Of a stretch of DNA of 64,000 nucleotides, positions 17,245 through 25,995 are shown one piece after another. The DNA lies in the NCBI GenBank assembly GCA_965221985.1, contig OZ244928.1, positions 1,984,001-2,048,000 on the forward strand, in the 5' to 3' direction. Within the stretch, counting starts at the first letter, position 1. Every line of letters starts with the position of its first letter. The DNA comes from J054 sp965221985. GTDB lineage: Bacteria > Pseudomonadota > Gammaproteobacteria > Steroidobacterales > GCA-2729495. Position numbers and translations under genes: made by a program. Under the pieces are notes generated by a model, which was given only the letters and a program-made list of their open reading frames with translations, was not told the DNA's origin and did no database searches.

Positions 17245-17839
17245 CTGATTCTAAGGGCTTTGCAGGGTAAATAGGCTGTCTAGGGGTAACAACTTGTAAC
17301 AGGTCTGTGTGGAAAAAATAAGTAAAAACAAACGTTTGTTCCCACTAAAGACTGAAAAACCGCGGTTCGTGAGCATCTCCCCACAGTAAGGGAGGTGTTG
17401 CGGGTCAGTCCATCAGGCACGCTCAACAGGAATTTCCCGGTCTGGTTCAGATTTGGCTGCGGACCGGCGGTGCTCGATTCAGCGTCACCGTTCAGACCTG
17501 GCGGGTTTCCGCCAAAGTTCAAGATGGCCTCATTCCAGTACGTCAGAATCTCCTTGCGGCGCTACCCCTGAAAAATGCGTTGCGGTCTAGATTTTCGGCC
17601 CTTCGTCCGGCCACGGGCTAGGAACCGTGGGCAGTGCGAGACCTGCGAGCCTAGCGTCAGGTGAGTCATTTGAGGGTATTTTTTTCTACTGTTCGGAAAT
17701 TGGCGCCACGAGAAAGCGGCGTAGATGTTTTGTGTGCTGAATTTAGCAGTTTCGCATCAAACATTGAGAATAGGTCACAGAATGGCAATTGGCAGTGCCT
17801 TAAGCTGCCTGGTTAATAGCCATGCGAAGGGTATCCATA
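17245..17839. other. Long divergent gap upstream of the ABC efflux operon
   Basis: Nearly 600 bases without a supported gene separate the leftward efflux operon from a rightward surface-protein gene. The segment near the operon is A/T-rich and holds a perfect palindrome (described separately). A stem CATCTCCC / GGGAGGTG (17374-17381 with 17390-17397) could fold as a hairpin, but it lacks a T-run, so I do not call a terminator. An open frame at 17280-17522 on the minus strand has no ribosome site or family look. Confidence 0.4.
17327..17340. promoter_or_regulatory. Candidate operator: perfect 14-base palindrome upstream of the efflux operon
   Basis: AACAAACGTTTGTT reads the same on both strands. 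It lies in A/T-rich DNA about 83 bases before the ATPase start, where a repressor could block the operon promoter. TetR-type repressors of efflux pumps use sites of this kind, but no regulator gene is next to it, so the assignment is by inference only. Confidence 0.35.
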
Positions 17840-18562
17840 GTGAAATCAATCATCGGGGTCTTGTTATGCCTGATCAGTGCGTCGGCCAGTGCATTATTGC
17901 TAGGCCGTGCGCCGATGACAGAGGGTGGTATGGATTACCAGGCCTACTATGATACGGGGTTGGGTGTGACCTGGATCGCTGATCTGAACCTCGAATTCAA
18001 CCAATTCGGTGCGGAGAGCTCAGTTGAGTACGACGTGCAAAGTGGTGCGGCATGGATATCTGAGCTAAATACCATGGCCTATCTCGGCGTTTCAACATGG
18101 CGGCTACCGCGCATCGAGCCCCTGAACGGCACGGCTTATGACTTCACGCCGTCCACGGATGGGAGCACCGACTACGGTTCGGGAATTTCGGCACCGGGAA
18201 CTCTGTATGCGGGCAGCACAGCCAGTGAGTTGGCCTACCTGTACTACAACACATTGGGTAATCTGCCGAATGCGCCCCTATCAAACATGGGGCCATTCAT
18301 TGACTATCCGACCGGCTTGGCTCTGACCGGCGTGCCGTCTCGCGAAATAGAAGAATTCGGTAGCTTTTACTGGGTCTTTGATATGGGCAGTGGTTACCAG
18401 TTAGATAATGCCTCAGACGGGGTAGCCCTGCTGGCCCTGGCTGATGGTGATGTCGCGCTGATACCGATTCCGCCGGCACTGTGGTTCTTCGTTTCTGCCT
18501 TAGTGGCCTCGGTTGCCCTACGAAGAATCAGTCCATCGGTATCGCATATCCACATCCATTGA
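17840..18562 (+). CDS. Secreted protein with PEP-CTERM-like C-terminal sorting signal
   Basis: About 240 residues. An N-terminal signal peptide, MKSIIGVLLCLISASASA, is followed by a mature part rich in Tyr, Gly and Ser with segments such as YYDTGLGVTWIADLNL, which resemble DUF1566-like or PEP-CTERM secreted proteins. The C-terminus is a sorting signal: IPIPPALWFFVSALVASVALRR, a short Pro motif, a membrane helix, then arginines. Such proteins are normally processed by exosortase and placed on the surface. No exosortase is in the window. GTG at 17840 follows GAAGGG; the ATG at 17822, in frame, is an alternative with no ribosome site. Function unknown. Confidence 0.65.
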   Translation: MKSIIGVLLCLISASASALLLGRAPMTEGGMDYQAYYDTGLGVTWIADLNLEFNQFGAESSVEYDVQSGAAWISELNTMAYLGVSTWRLPRIEPLNGTAYDFTPSTDGSTDYGSGISAPGTLYAGSTASELAYLYYNTLGNLPNAPLSNMGPFIDYPTGLALTGVPSREIEEFGSFYWVFDMGSGYQLDNASDGVALLALADGDVALIPIPPALWFFVSALVASVALRRISPSVSHIHIH

Positions 18563-18810
18563 TAATGGGTTTGGGCCACACTGCCTTAAGGATATCGCTC
18601 CCCGATAGTTTTTCTATATTGCCTGTCTTGCTTTGTCGGCCACCATTTTTCAGACGAGGCTCGACCGTTGCGATTTCCGCGTTCCGGCCATCTGCGTTGT
18701 CGTGCTGCCGCGGCGCCGAGGGGTGTGTGCTCCGAAATTCGAATACGGTGGGTATTAAATAAAGCGTTACGTGATTTCCGATGGTTGTTCGCCCTCATCT
18801 ATGACAACGG

Positions 18811-20274
18811 CTAGCCGCGCCGCCATCGGTTATAGCGCTGAGCAATTCGCAGTAGGGTAGGAGATAGCCGTTGCTTCTGCCACTCGCCCGCTGCAAAGCG
18901 ATTGGCCTCGGAAAGCGTCGGATAAATATGAATCGTGTTGAGTATTTTGCGGAGTCCCATGCCATATTTCATGGCCGTGACGTACTCCGTAATGAGTTCT
19001 CCCGCGTGGTAGCCCACGATGGTGGCGCCGAGAATTTCGTCGCTGCCTTTGCGAGTAATAATTTTTACCAAGCCATGGGCTTCACCATCCGCAAGGGCGC
19101 GGTCCAGGTCATCAATTCCATAGCGCGTTATATCGAAGGGGATGTTTTGCGCTTTGGCTTCTGCTGCAGTCAGTCCAACCCGCGCGATTTCCGGATCGGT
19201 AAACACTGCCCAGGGCATGACGCGGTAGTCAGCTTTGAAGCGCTTGATGTTGCCGAAAAGCGCATTCATGGCGCAGAACCAGCCCTGAAAACCTGCCGCA
19301 TGGGTCAATTGATAAGGACCGGAGACATCACCACACGCTAAAATGTGTGGCTGGGAGGTTTGCAAGTAGTTGTTGACCGGCACCATGCCTCGCTGGTCTA
19401 GTTCGATACCGGCGTTCTCAATTTCCAACCCCTCGGTATTGGCGCGGCGACCCACCGCCACGAGCACATGATCGAACTCGATTCTTTGTTCATCCGTTTC
19501 GGAGGTGCAAATCGCCAAGTTCGCTCCATCGACTATTTCGAAGTGGGCCGCCTTGTAGCCGGTCAACACGCGGATACCGTCCTGCGAAAAACTTGCGGCT
19601 ACAGCCGCAGAGACTTCTTCGTCCTCGCGGCTTAACAAGCGCGGCGCCATTTCTACCAGGGTGACATCACTGCCCAATCTCGCGAAAGACTGGGCAAGCT
19701 CGCAGCCAATGGGGCCGCCACCTAGCACCAGTAATCGCTGGGGTAGTGAATCTAGTTCCCAAATATTGTCGGATGTTAGGTAGTCGCATTGATCTAGACC
19801 CGGGATCGGTGGCACCGCGGGTTTACCGCCGGTGGCAATGACCATGCTACGCGTTGTTACGGTTTGGCCGTCTATTTCCACGGTCCACGGCGATGTGATT
19901 CGCGCGGAGCCGCGGATACAGTCCACTCCCAAGCTGGAGTAGCGCTCGACAGAGTCATGGGGTTCAACTTTGGTGATCACATCCCGAACGCGCTGCATAA
20001 CTTTCGCGAAGTTGACTTCGACGGGCCCTGTCGCCAGACCAAATTCATCAGCTCGTCGAACGTAGGCGGCAATGCGTGCGGAACGAATAATAGCCTTGCT
20101 CGGAACGCAGCCGGTATTTAGGCAGTCGCCACCCATTTTTTCTCGTTCGATCAGCATGACCTTGGCCTTGGCTGCTGCTGCCACATAGGCGGTAACCAGC
20201 CCGGCCGCACCGGCACCGATAACCACCAGATTGGTATCAAATTTCCTGGGGCGGTGCTGGCTATTTCCGGGCAC
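18811..20274 (-). CDS. Pyridine nucleotide-disulfide oxidoreductase, mercuric reductase-like
   Basis: A 487-residue class I flavin disulfide reductase. The FAD motif is GAGAAGLVTAYVAAA near the N-terminus. The redox pair lies in GGDCLNTGCVPSK, and the NAD(P)-binding site in LGGGPIGCELAQSFARLG. The C-terminal dimer interface has NTIHIYPTLSEANR: the usual HPT motif is YPT, with a His two residues earlier. This variant is common in the proteins that are found beside TVP38/TMEM64 genes, as here. Its substrate is unknown; it is not a confident MerA because the extra C-terminal Cys pair is absent. GTG at 20274 overlaps the upstream membrane gene by 14 bases. Confidence 0.82.
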   Translation of the reverse strand: MPGNSQHRPRKFDTNLVVIGAGAAGLVTAYVAAAAKAKVMLIEREKMGGDCLNTGCVPSKAIIRSARIAAYVRRADEFGLATGPVEVNFAKVMQRVRDVITKVEPHDSVERYSSLGVDCIRGSARITSPWTVEIDGQTVTTRSMVIATGGKPAVPPIPGLDQCDYLTSDNIWELDSLPQRLLVLGGGPIGCELAQSFARLGSDVTLVEMAPRLLSREDEEVSAAVAASFSQDGIRVLTGYKAAHFEIVDGANLAICTSETDEQRIEFDHVLVAVGRRANTEGLEIENAGIELDQRGMVPVNNYLQTSQPHILACGDVSGPYQLTHAAGFQGWFCAMNALFGNIKRFKADYRVMPWAVFTDPEIARVGLTAAEAKAQNIPFDITRYGIDDLDRALADGEAHGLVKIITRKGSDEILGATIVGYHAGELITEYVTAMKYGMGLRKILNTIHIYPTLSEANRFAAGEWQKQRLSPTLLRIAQRYNRWRRG

Positions 20275-20941
20275 GGCGGATGAGATCCAGTGTTTTCTTA
20301 GCCAGTAGTGGGAACACGCCTAATAGCACGAATGAGCCGATTAGCTGCGGGGATAAAATGTCCTCGGTGCTTGCAATTTGACCGAGCTGTGTACCAGCAT
20401 TCACGTACACTAGGGTGCCTGCCAGCATACCGACTTGACTTACCCAGTAGAATGTCCATGCGCGCAAGCGAGTGAGCCCCATGACTAAGTTGATGGCAAA
20501 AAACGGAAATACCGGTACAAGCCGCAAGGTGAATAGATAGTAGCCGCCTTCTTTTTGAATACCTGCATTGATTTTCTCCAGCGTGCCCGAAAACTTCTTC
20601 TCAACATAGTCCCGCAAGAGAAATCGGGACAGCAAAAATGCCAAGCTTGCTCCAATACTGCTAGCGAAAGACACTAGAATGCTACCCGTGACCAGCCCGA
20701 AAATAGCGCCCGCGGCCAGGGTCATCACCGCTGCTCCCGGAATACTTAAGGCTGTGATTGCGACGTAGAGCGCGAAGAAAGCTCCTATTGCTAATATGCG
20801 GTTTTCCGCGACGAAGCTAGCTAAGACTTGTTGCCGCGCGCGTAGCTCTTCAAGTGACAGGTGTTGGCCAAGATCTAAGTAGATAAAGCTTGCTAGACCC
20901 ACGGCCAATGCGGATAGAACCAGAATTTTTCGCTTAGTCAT
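20261..20941 (-). CDS. TVP38/TMEM64 family membrane protein
   Basis: A polytopic inner-membrane protein of about 226 residues. The core has the VTT/SNARE-associated domain: VAITALSIPGAAVMTLAAGAIFG (about 60-82), then SIGASLAFLLSRFLLRDYVEK, and a late GTLVYVNAGTQLGQI segment. Function is not firmly known; VTT-domain proteins have been linked to lipid scrambling and transport. The ATG at 20941 was chosen over a TTG seven codons upstream. The downstream flavin reductase overlaps its stop by 14 bases, so the pair is translated from one transcript. Confidence 0.83.
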   Translation of the reverse strand: MTKRKILVLSALAVGLASFIYLDLGQHLSLEELRARQQVLASFVAENRILAIGAFFALYVAITALSIPGAAVMTLAAGAIFGLVTGSILVSFASSIGASLAFLLSRFLLRDYVEKKFSGTLEKINAGIQKEGGYYLFTLRLVPVFPFFAINLVMGLTRLRAWTFYWVSQVGMLAGTLVYVNAGTQLGQIASTEDILSPQLIGSFVLLGVFPLLAKKTLDLIRRARK

Positions 20942-21163
20942 GGTGGGAGTACTCACCGGCAATAGGACCGCGCTGACGCTGGTCAGTTACCTGATTCGAT
21001 TGCGCGAGCCTGGGTCTTGGTTTCTGTCTGGCTAGATCTTGGCGATTTCGGTCCATGGTGGCGAATCGCTATGCCATTTCAACCCGTATGGGTTTAGCAT
21101 TCTAGCAATCATCAATCTTTTGGTAGTAGCCCGAAAGACGGACCACAGGTCGAGTGGGTATCT

Positions 21164-22591
21164 ATGTACGACAGGAGAGACTTTTACATCGATGGTAACT
21201 GGGTAGCAGCTTCAGCGCCGCGGGATTTTCCCGTCATCAATCCAGCCACCGAAGCTGTCATCGGCAAGGTCTCCTTGGGTAGCGTAGCCGACGTAAACCG
21301 CGCAGTACTAGCGGCCCGGCGAGCCTTCGATGATTTTTCAATGGCTAGCGTGGAAGACCGCAAGGCGATCTTGCAGCGCTTTATCAAGATCTACGACTCT
21401 CGTTCTAATGAAGTTGCACAAGCAATTTCCGAGGAAATGGGCGCGCCTCTGGCGTTTGCGCGAAAATCGCAAACCTTCCTGGGTATTGGTCATATGCAGA
21501 CCGCGCTGGACTTATTGGATACCTTCCCGTTTTCCCGGACCGAGGACGACCTGCGCATAGTTCGCGAGCCCATTGGTGTGTGCGCCCTTATTACACCTTG
21601 GAACTGGCCTATCAATCAGATTGCCTGCAAAGTGGCACCCGCGTTGGCGGCTGGGTGCACAATGGTGCTAAAGCCTAGCGAGATTGCGCCGCTGAGCGCC
21701 CATTTGTTCGCCGAGATATTGCATGAGGCCGGTGTTCCGCCCGGCGTTTTTAACCTCGTTAATGGTGATGGCCCAGGCGTGGGCCAATGTTTGGCGTCGC
21801 ATCCGGAAGTCGATATGGTCTCGTTCACCGGTTCAACACGTGGCGGTATCGCCGTGGCGAAGGCGGCGGCGGAGGGCGTAAAGCGTGTACATCAAGAATT
21901 AGGGGGTAAGTCGCCCAATATCATTTTGGATGCAGCGAGCGTTGAACGCGCGGTGGCGGCGGGCGCGCTTGAATGTTTTAGCAACACCGGGCAGTCATGC
22001 AACGCTCCCACACGCATGCTCGTGCCCGAACGGCATCACGATAGGGCGGTGCAACTAGCCTGTGCCGCCGCGTCAGAAGTGGTTGTTGGTGATCCGGCGG
22101 ATGCTGCCACCAGCATGGGTCCTGTGGTTAGCGATACTCAATGGGAAAAAATCCAGCGCTTAATACAAGCTGGTATCGATGAAGGTGCCCGCTTGGAAAT
22201 CGGAGGTTTGGGTAAACCCGATGGTATTGAGCGAGGCTATTTCGTTCGGCCCACGGTTTTCTCGAACGTGACTAACGATATGACTATTGCGCGCGAAGAG
22301 ATTTTTGGTCCGGTGCTTGCCATATTGCCTTACAAGGATGAACAGGAGGCGATTCGCATAGCCAACGATAGCTTATATGGCTTGGCGGCCTATGTTTCTG
22401 GTACCGATGCACAGCAGCTTGATCGAGTTGCGAAGGCATTGCGTGCCGGGATGATTCATTGCAATGGTGCGGACATGACCTTGTCCGCACCCTTCGGTGG
22501 CTATAAACAGTCAGGTAATGGGCGGGAATGGGGTGCCTTCGGCCTGGAAGATTTTCTGGAAACGAAAGTGATCCTAGGCCTGAGTGCATAA
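21164..22591 (+). CDS. NAD(P)-dependent aldehyde dehydrogenase
   Basis: A 475-residue aldehyde dehydrogenase superfamily enzyme that oxidises an aldehyde to the acid. The general base Glu lies in HQELGGKSPNI and the catalytic Cys in FSNTGQSCNAPTR. The NAD-binding part includes TPWNWPINQI and the FTGSTRGG loop. The C-terminal PFGGYKQSGNGREWGAFGLEDFLE is also typical. The GQSC context is close to betaine- or 4-hydroxybutyrate-type aldehyde dehydrogenases, but substrate cannot be read. It lies upstream of a small membrane protein and near the Rieske and nitrilase-like genes, and may be part of the same catabolic set. Confidence 0.9.
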   Translation: MYDRRDFYIDGNWVAASAPRDFPVINPATEAVIGKVSLGSVADVNRAVLAARRAFDDFSMASVEDRKAILQRFIKIYDSRSNEVAQAISEEMGAPLAFARKSQTFLGIGHMQTALDLLDTFPFSRTEDDLRIVREPIGVCALITPWNWPINQIACKVAPALAAGCTMVLKPSEIAPLSAHLFAEILHEAGVPPGVFNLVNGDGPGVGQCLASHPEVDMVSFTGSTRGGIAVAKAAAEGVKRVHQELGGKSPNIILDAASVERAVAAGALECFSNTGQSCNAPTRMLVPERHHDRAVQLACAAASEVVVGDPADAATSMGPVVSDTQWEKIQRLIQAGIDEGARLEIGGLGKPDGIERGYFVRPTVFSNVTNDMTIAREEIFGPVLAILPYKDEQEAIRIANDSLYGLAAYVSGTDAQQLDRVAKALRAGMIHCNGADMTLSAPFGGYKQSGNGREWGAFGLEDFLETKVILGLSA

Positions 22592-22746
22592 TCAGGCGCG
22601 TTGTTTCTTCGCGGGCATTTCCTTGTGATCTGCGCGTCCACTCCAGCTCAGCCGCGTGTCTGTATACTGGCCGTCCAAACCCTCAGGCCATAAGACGATG
22701 AACAAGGCCAGAAAATCTCTCCGCCGGAATCCTAGGTACCTTGTTA

Positions 22747-23124
22747 ATGATGAACCTTTGGTTGCTTGCCGCCGCTGCTAGTGCCCTTGCCATTGGGTTT
22801 GCGCATTCGGTCTTGGGCGAACGCTATATCTTGATGCGACTATTTCGCCGTAGCGACTTACCGGAGCTCTTTGGCAGCGATGCATTCACTAGACGAACCC
22901 TGCGTTTCGCCTGGCACCTGACCACTGTTGCATGGTGTGGATTTGCAGCGCTGATGCTCTTGCTGGCGCAAAATGCGCTAACTTTCCATGGCGTTACCCG
23001 CGTGATTGCGCTGACGTTCTTGGCAACGAGCGTAGTCACCTTTATCGGCTCCCGCGGCCGTCATTTCGCTTGGCCCGTTTTCTTGTTCATTGCTTGGGCT
23101 TGCTGGATTGTTACCCTTGCCTGA
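22747..23124 (+). CDS. Hypothetical small membrane protein
   Basis: A 125-residue protein with about four hydrophobic segments (near 3-20, 56-76, 80-98 and 105-124). The cytoplasmic-looking loop HSVLGERYILMRLFRRSDLPELFG and the segment TRRTLRFAWHLTTVAWCGFA are compact and well kept, which suggests a real conserved family, but I cannot name it. Two ATGs (22747 and 22750) follow a weak AGG; an in-frame TTG at 22741 is another possible start. It follows the aldehyde dehydrogenase by 155 bases and converges on the nitrilase-like gene. Function unknown. Confidence 0.6.
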   Translation: MMNLWLLAAAASALAIGFAHSVLGERYILMRLFRRSDLPELFGSDAFTRRTLRFAWHLTTVAWCGFAALMLLLAQNALTFHGVTRVIALTFLATSVVTFIGSRGRHFAWPVFLFIAWACWIVTLA

Positions 23125-23161
23125 TTGACGATAGGTGGCATTTCTCCGACCGGGTAGACAG

Positions 23162-24220
23162 CTACCAATAGTGAGTCCAGCGCGCTCGCTTCATGAAGTG
23201 TCCGAAGGCCTCGCGGCCGTCGTTCGGCAAATAATCGATATAGCCGCCAGCGTCATAGCGTTCCCGATATTGATCGAAGACTGGTCTATACAGCTTCATA
23301 TGGCAGTCGGGAACTCGATGCTTGTTGCGAAATTCCGCAATGGGAATTTGGGCCATTTGTTTGCTTTCGAATACGTCGGCCTTGGCAAGTTCGATCCCGC
23401 GCGGGCCGAAAATTGCGGACCGGCCGCAACCACCGTAGGCGGTGTCCTCGAAAAAGCCGGGGTTACGGCCGTGGGTGCTGACGGAGTTATTAGTGATGAG
23501 CGTATACAGACTGTTGTGATATGAGGTCAGCCGCATATCGTCAAACTCAAAGCCACCCGTCGCGACGCGGCAAATGATCTCGGCACCTTTCATAGCCATG
23601 CAGCGGAATAGCTCCGGTTCGAATTGCACGGCGGACATGGCGATGTTGCCGATGTCAGTGCGTTCAATCGGTATCACGGCGTCCACCCCGTACATTTCGA
23701 CAAAACGGTCATAAACGTCATAGATCGTGGAGGTGTATTGCTCGGAGCCCGGAAACATGCCGCGGACATTGCGTTGTTTCCAGTGGCTGGCGACTTGCCC
23801 GTCAGGTCCCACCATGATCATAAGATGTAAAATATGGTCGGGCCAATTCTCTGGATCCTTCGCATAAGTGCCGAATACGATATAGCTCTTGTAGGCTTCG
23901 GCTTTCTTCTTGACGGCTTCTATTTCCGGTCCACCCAACTCTAGAGCCAATTCATAATGTTGTTCACGGGTCCACCGTCCAAAGCCGGTGATGGGGAACT
24001 CGTGGAATAGTAGTAGGTCACTGGGTCCGCCGTAGCCCTGCGCGATATCGATACACTCTAGGAAGTAATCTAGATTGGCGCGTATATCCTGTTGGATATG
24101 ACCACCGCGGACACCTTGAACGCGTGTCTGGACGACAGACGCCGTAATCGTATCTTTACGCAGATCAGCAACCGGGTAGGTTCCGTCTTCACGGACCATT
24201 TTGGGTTCAGATTGACTCAT
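23162..24220 (-). CDS. Nitrilase/amidase superfamily homologue lacking the catalytic cysteine
   Basis: A 352-residue protein of the carbon-nitrogen hydrolase fold, closest in look to aliphatic amidase and formamidase. The catalytic Glu lies in FHEFPITGF (E74) and the Lys in SHWKQRN (K148). The third residue should be a Cys in the pattern I-I-C-x-D before PE-x-x-R. Here the segment reads GNIAMSAVQFEPELFR, with Ser196 at that place and no Cys until the next helix. The following AMKGAEIICR is well conserved. The change is read directly from the DNA (23630-23650 region). So it may not hydrolyse amides, or may use a serine. The gene lies 160 bases after the second Rieske oxygenase gene on the same strand, probably cotranscribed. 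Confidence 0.75.
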   Translation of the reverse strand: MSQSEPKMVREDGTYPVADLRKDTITASVVQTRVQGVRGGHIQQDIRANLDYFLECIDIAQGYGGPSDLLLFHEFPITGFGRWTREQHYELALELGGPEIEAVKKKAEAYKSYIVFGTYAKDPENWPDHILHLMIMVGPDGQVASHWKQRNVRGMFPGSEQYTSTIYDVYDRFVEMYGVDAVIPIERTDIGNIAMSAVQFEPELFRCMAMKGAEIICRVATGGFEFDDMRLTSYHNSLYTLITNNSVSTHGRNPGFFEDTAYGGCGRSAIFGPRGIELAKADVFESKQMAQIPIAEFRNKHRVPDCHMKLYRPVFDQYRERYDAGGYIDYLPNDGREAFGHFMKRARWTHYW

Positions 24221-24380
24221 TGTTGATTTTCCATTGTCTATTCGTACGGTACTCTTCTTTTTCGGGGTATATCACGGCTGTTCGTATAATTTTCCGAAGC
24301 GCGAGGTTCTAGCCAGCGTCTTTGTGCGTAATGTTCCCCGCAAAACTTGGCTTGCAACTAGGTGCTTGATCCACCACTCA

Positions 24381-25547
24381 TCAGGACCCTGTGTCCCTGT
24401 TCGCCGACCGCCGTATACGGCGTTTAGCAGCTGCTAGGGTCGGAATCGGATCTAGCACCCAGCCTTTCGATGTGCGTCGCTGTGGACTGGGTATCGCATA
24501 GGCTACTCGCCGCTGATTCCGTTCAACTTCGTCCACATCAATTCGCCAACCGCGTGTTTCCCATTCTTTAATGTGTTCACGGTATTGGGCAATGGGCCCG
24601 TCGGCACCGACGAAGAATTCATGATTGTTGGTTTCCGGCGTTTCCACAGGATGAATTTCCTCCAGCACATCACGATCTTGCAGAGCCACGATCTCATTGC
24701 GCTGCATTACCCGGGCATCGTCACTGGAGTCCGTGAGGAAATTCCGCAGGTTCACCAGGAATAGTCGGGTGTGGCTGGCATCGATGGGTGTCTCCCAAAG
24801 ATACTGGTGGATGTGCATGTCGGGTGTGGGATGAATAAACGTCCAAATGCTGGATACACCGTGGTAACCCGTGCCGGCTTCAATCACGGCATTGTCGCTG
24901 CGTCCCGATGCCGCCTGCATTTTCTTTTCAGCCAAGGGTGGAGCAAGGCGGCGTGACCAGAATCCCGCGCCCCATTCGGTGGTGATTAAATCAGGGGCCG
25001 GTACTTTGTAATCATCTCGCGCTCCTGAAAAGCCATGTGTCGGATGCACAAATTCATTATGTGCGGCATCGATGCCATTTTCCATGGAACGCTTGTAATC
25101 GAAATCCCACTCGAAACTTTGAATGGTGGCTGCCCAGCCGGTTTTGGGGCCGTCCTCACCGTACTCATAGATCTCCATCATGGGTGGCCGATCGGCATCG
25201 GGTAGGTCACCGAGGAAGGCGAAAACCAGGCCGTATTTTTCTTGCGTTGGGTAAGCATCCACCCGAGTTCGGCCCGGAATTTTGGCATTTGGTCCCAGGG
25301 AGGGAATTCGTTGGCAGTTTCCGTCGCCGTCAAAATGCCAGCCATGGTAAGGACATTGCACGCAGTCGCCGACCACCTTGCCGCCCGCGAGGGAGCCGCC
25401 GCGGTGGGTGCAGGTATTGCTCAGTACGCGTGCTTTTCCCTCGGCGTCGCGGAACAACACAAAATCTTGGCCCAGCATGCGCCGTTTTAAGGCTTGATCG
25501 GTGAATTCTTCGGCGCGACCCGCTACGTACCAGAAATTAATAAACAT
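24381..25547 (-). CDS. Rieske [2Fe-2S] non-heme iron oxygenase, alpha-subunit type (copy 2)
   Basis: A 388-residue paralogue of the protein at 4828-6033. The Rieske ligands lie in CTHRGGSL and CPYHGWHF, and the iron site in NGIDAAHNEFVHPTHG, with the bridging Asp and both His. The N-terminus MFINFWYVAGRAEEF parallels copy 1, and the C-termini share PSP-R-R and GWVLDPIP elements. Both therefore belong to one subfamily, probably with related substrates. It precedes the cysteine-less nitrilase homologue. No reductase subunit is adjacent. A GGGAG-like ribosome site precedes the ATG. A terminator-like hairpin lies 44 bases upstream. Substrate unknown. Confidence 0.87.
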   Translation of the reverse strand: MFINFWYVAGRAEEFTDQALKRRMLGQDFVLFRDAEGKARVLSNTCTHRGGSLAGGKVVGDCVQCPYHGWHFDGDGNCQRIPSLGPNAKIPGRTRVDAYPTQEKYGLVFAFLGDLPDADRPPMMEIYEYGEDGPKTGWAATIQSFEWDFDYKRSMENGIDAAHNEFVHPTHGFSGARDDYKVPAPDLITTEWGAGFWSRRLAPPLAEKKMQAASGRSDNAVIEAGTGYHGVSSIWTFIHPTPDMHIHQYLWETPIDASHTRLFLVNLRNFLTDSSDDARVMQRNEIVALQDRDVLEEIHPVETPETNNHEFFVGADGPIAQYREHIKEWETRGWRIDVDEVERNQRRVAYAIPSPQRRTSKGWVLDPIPTLAAAKRRIRRSANRDTGS

Positions 25548-25995
25548 CGGCTGCTCCCGGCTTTCTTTGCTTATTTCAAGGCTGTTTAGACAAAAAAACA
25601 GGGCCGGCGCGAACGCCAGCCCTGTTGTTCTTTCGCGGTCCCATCCCCTGGGATTCGCCGATCACCCCTGATTGTTGTGGCAGCGCTACATGCTGCAGAA
25701 AACCATGGATGGCATCGTAGCAAAGAAACCACGGATCACTGAGTTTGTAGCTGCCTGGTGTCATTGTTGATCCGATAGGTGGTCGCTCCGGCTAAACTCT
25801 TGGGGTCGGCCTGCGGTGCATTATTCTCGTCGTTCTCCGGTGGATTTCAATATCCATAAGCGCCGGCTTTAGCCGCAATCTGCACGCCCGTCTTGGCCAT
25901 CAGTGGCCGGCGTTACCAATTCGAAAGGCCTATGCACCTCTAGCGGTTCAACTGCCGCTAGTTTCTCGGCGAGGCTGCTCTCGGCCAACGCGTCT
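25548..25995. other. Gap between Rieske copy 2 and the membrane protein gene
   Basis: The 448 bases hold the leader of the leftward Rieske gene and a hairpin described separately. An open frame on the minus strand at 25576-25764 (62 codons) overlaps that hairpin and has no ribosome site; I do not call it. The rest shows nothing I can name. Confidence 0.4.
25592..25626 (-). terminator. Rho-independent terminator or attenuator upstream of Rieske copy 2
   Basis: Stem arms AACAGGGC and GCCCTGTT with an inner GGCG/CGCC helix and a CGAA tetraloop (25597-25626) are followed on the minus strand by a run of Ts. The hairpin is 370 bases past the stop of the membrane protein gene and 44 bases before the Rieske start. 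It either ends the TetR/membrane protein transcript or attenuates the Rieske transcript. Confidence 0.75.

Noticed and set aside
18811..20274. Functional mercuric reductase (merA)
   Set aside because: The C-terminal cysteine pair and an N-terminal heavy-metal domain are absent, and no mer genes are nearby. A generic flavin disulfide reductase is the safer call.
25576..25764. A 62-codon open frame upstream of Rieske copy 2
   Set aside because: It overlaps a strong hairpin terminator and has no ribosome binding site. The hairpin is a better explanation for conservation in this stretch.
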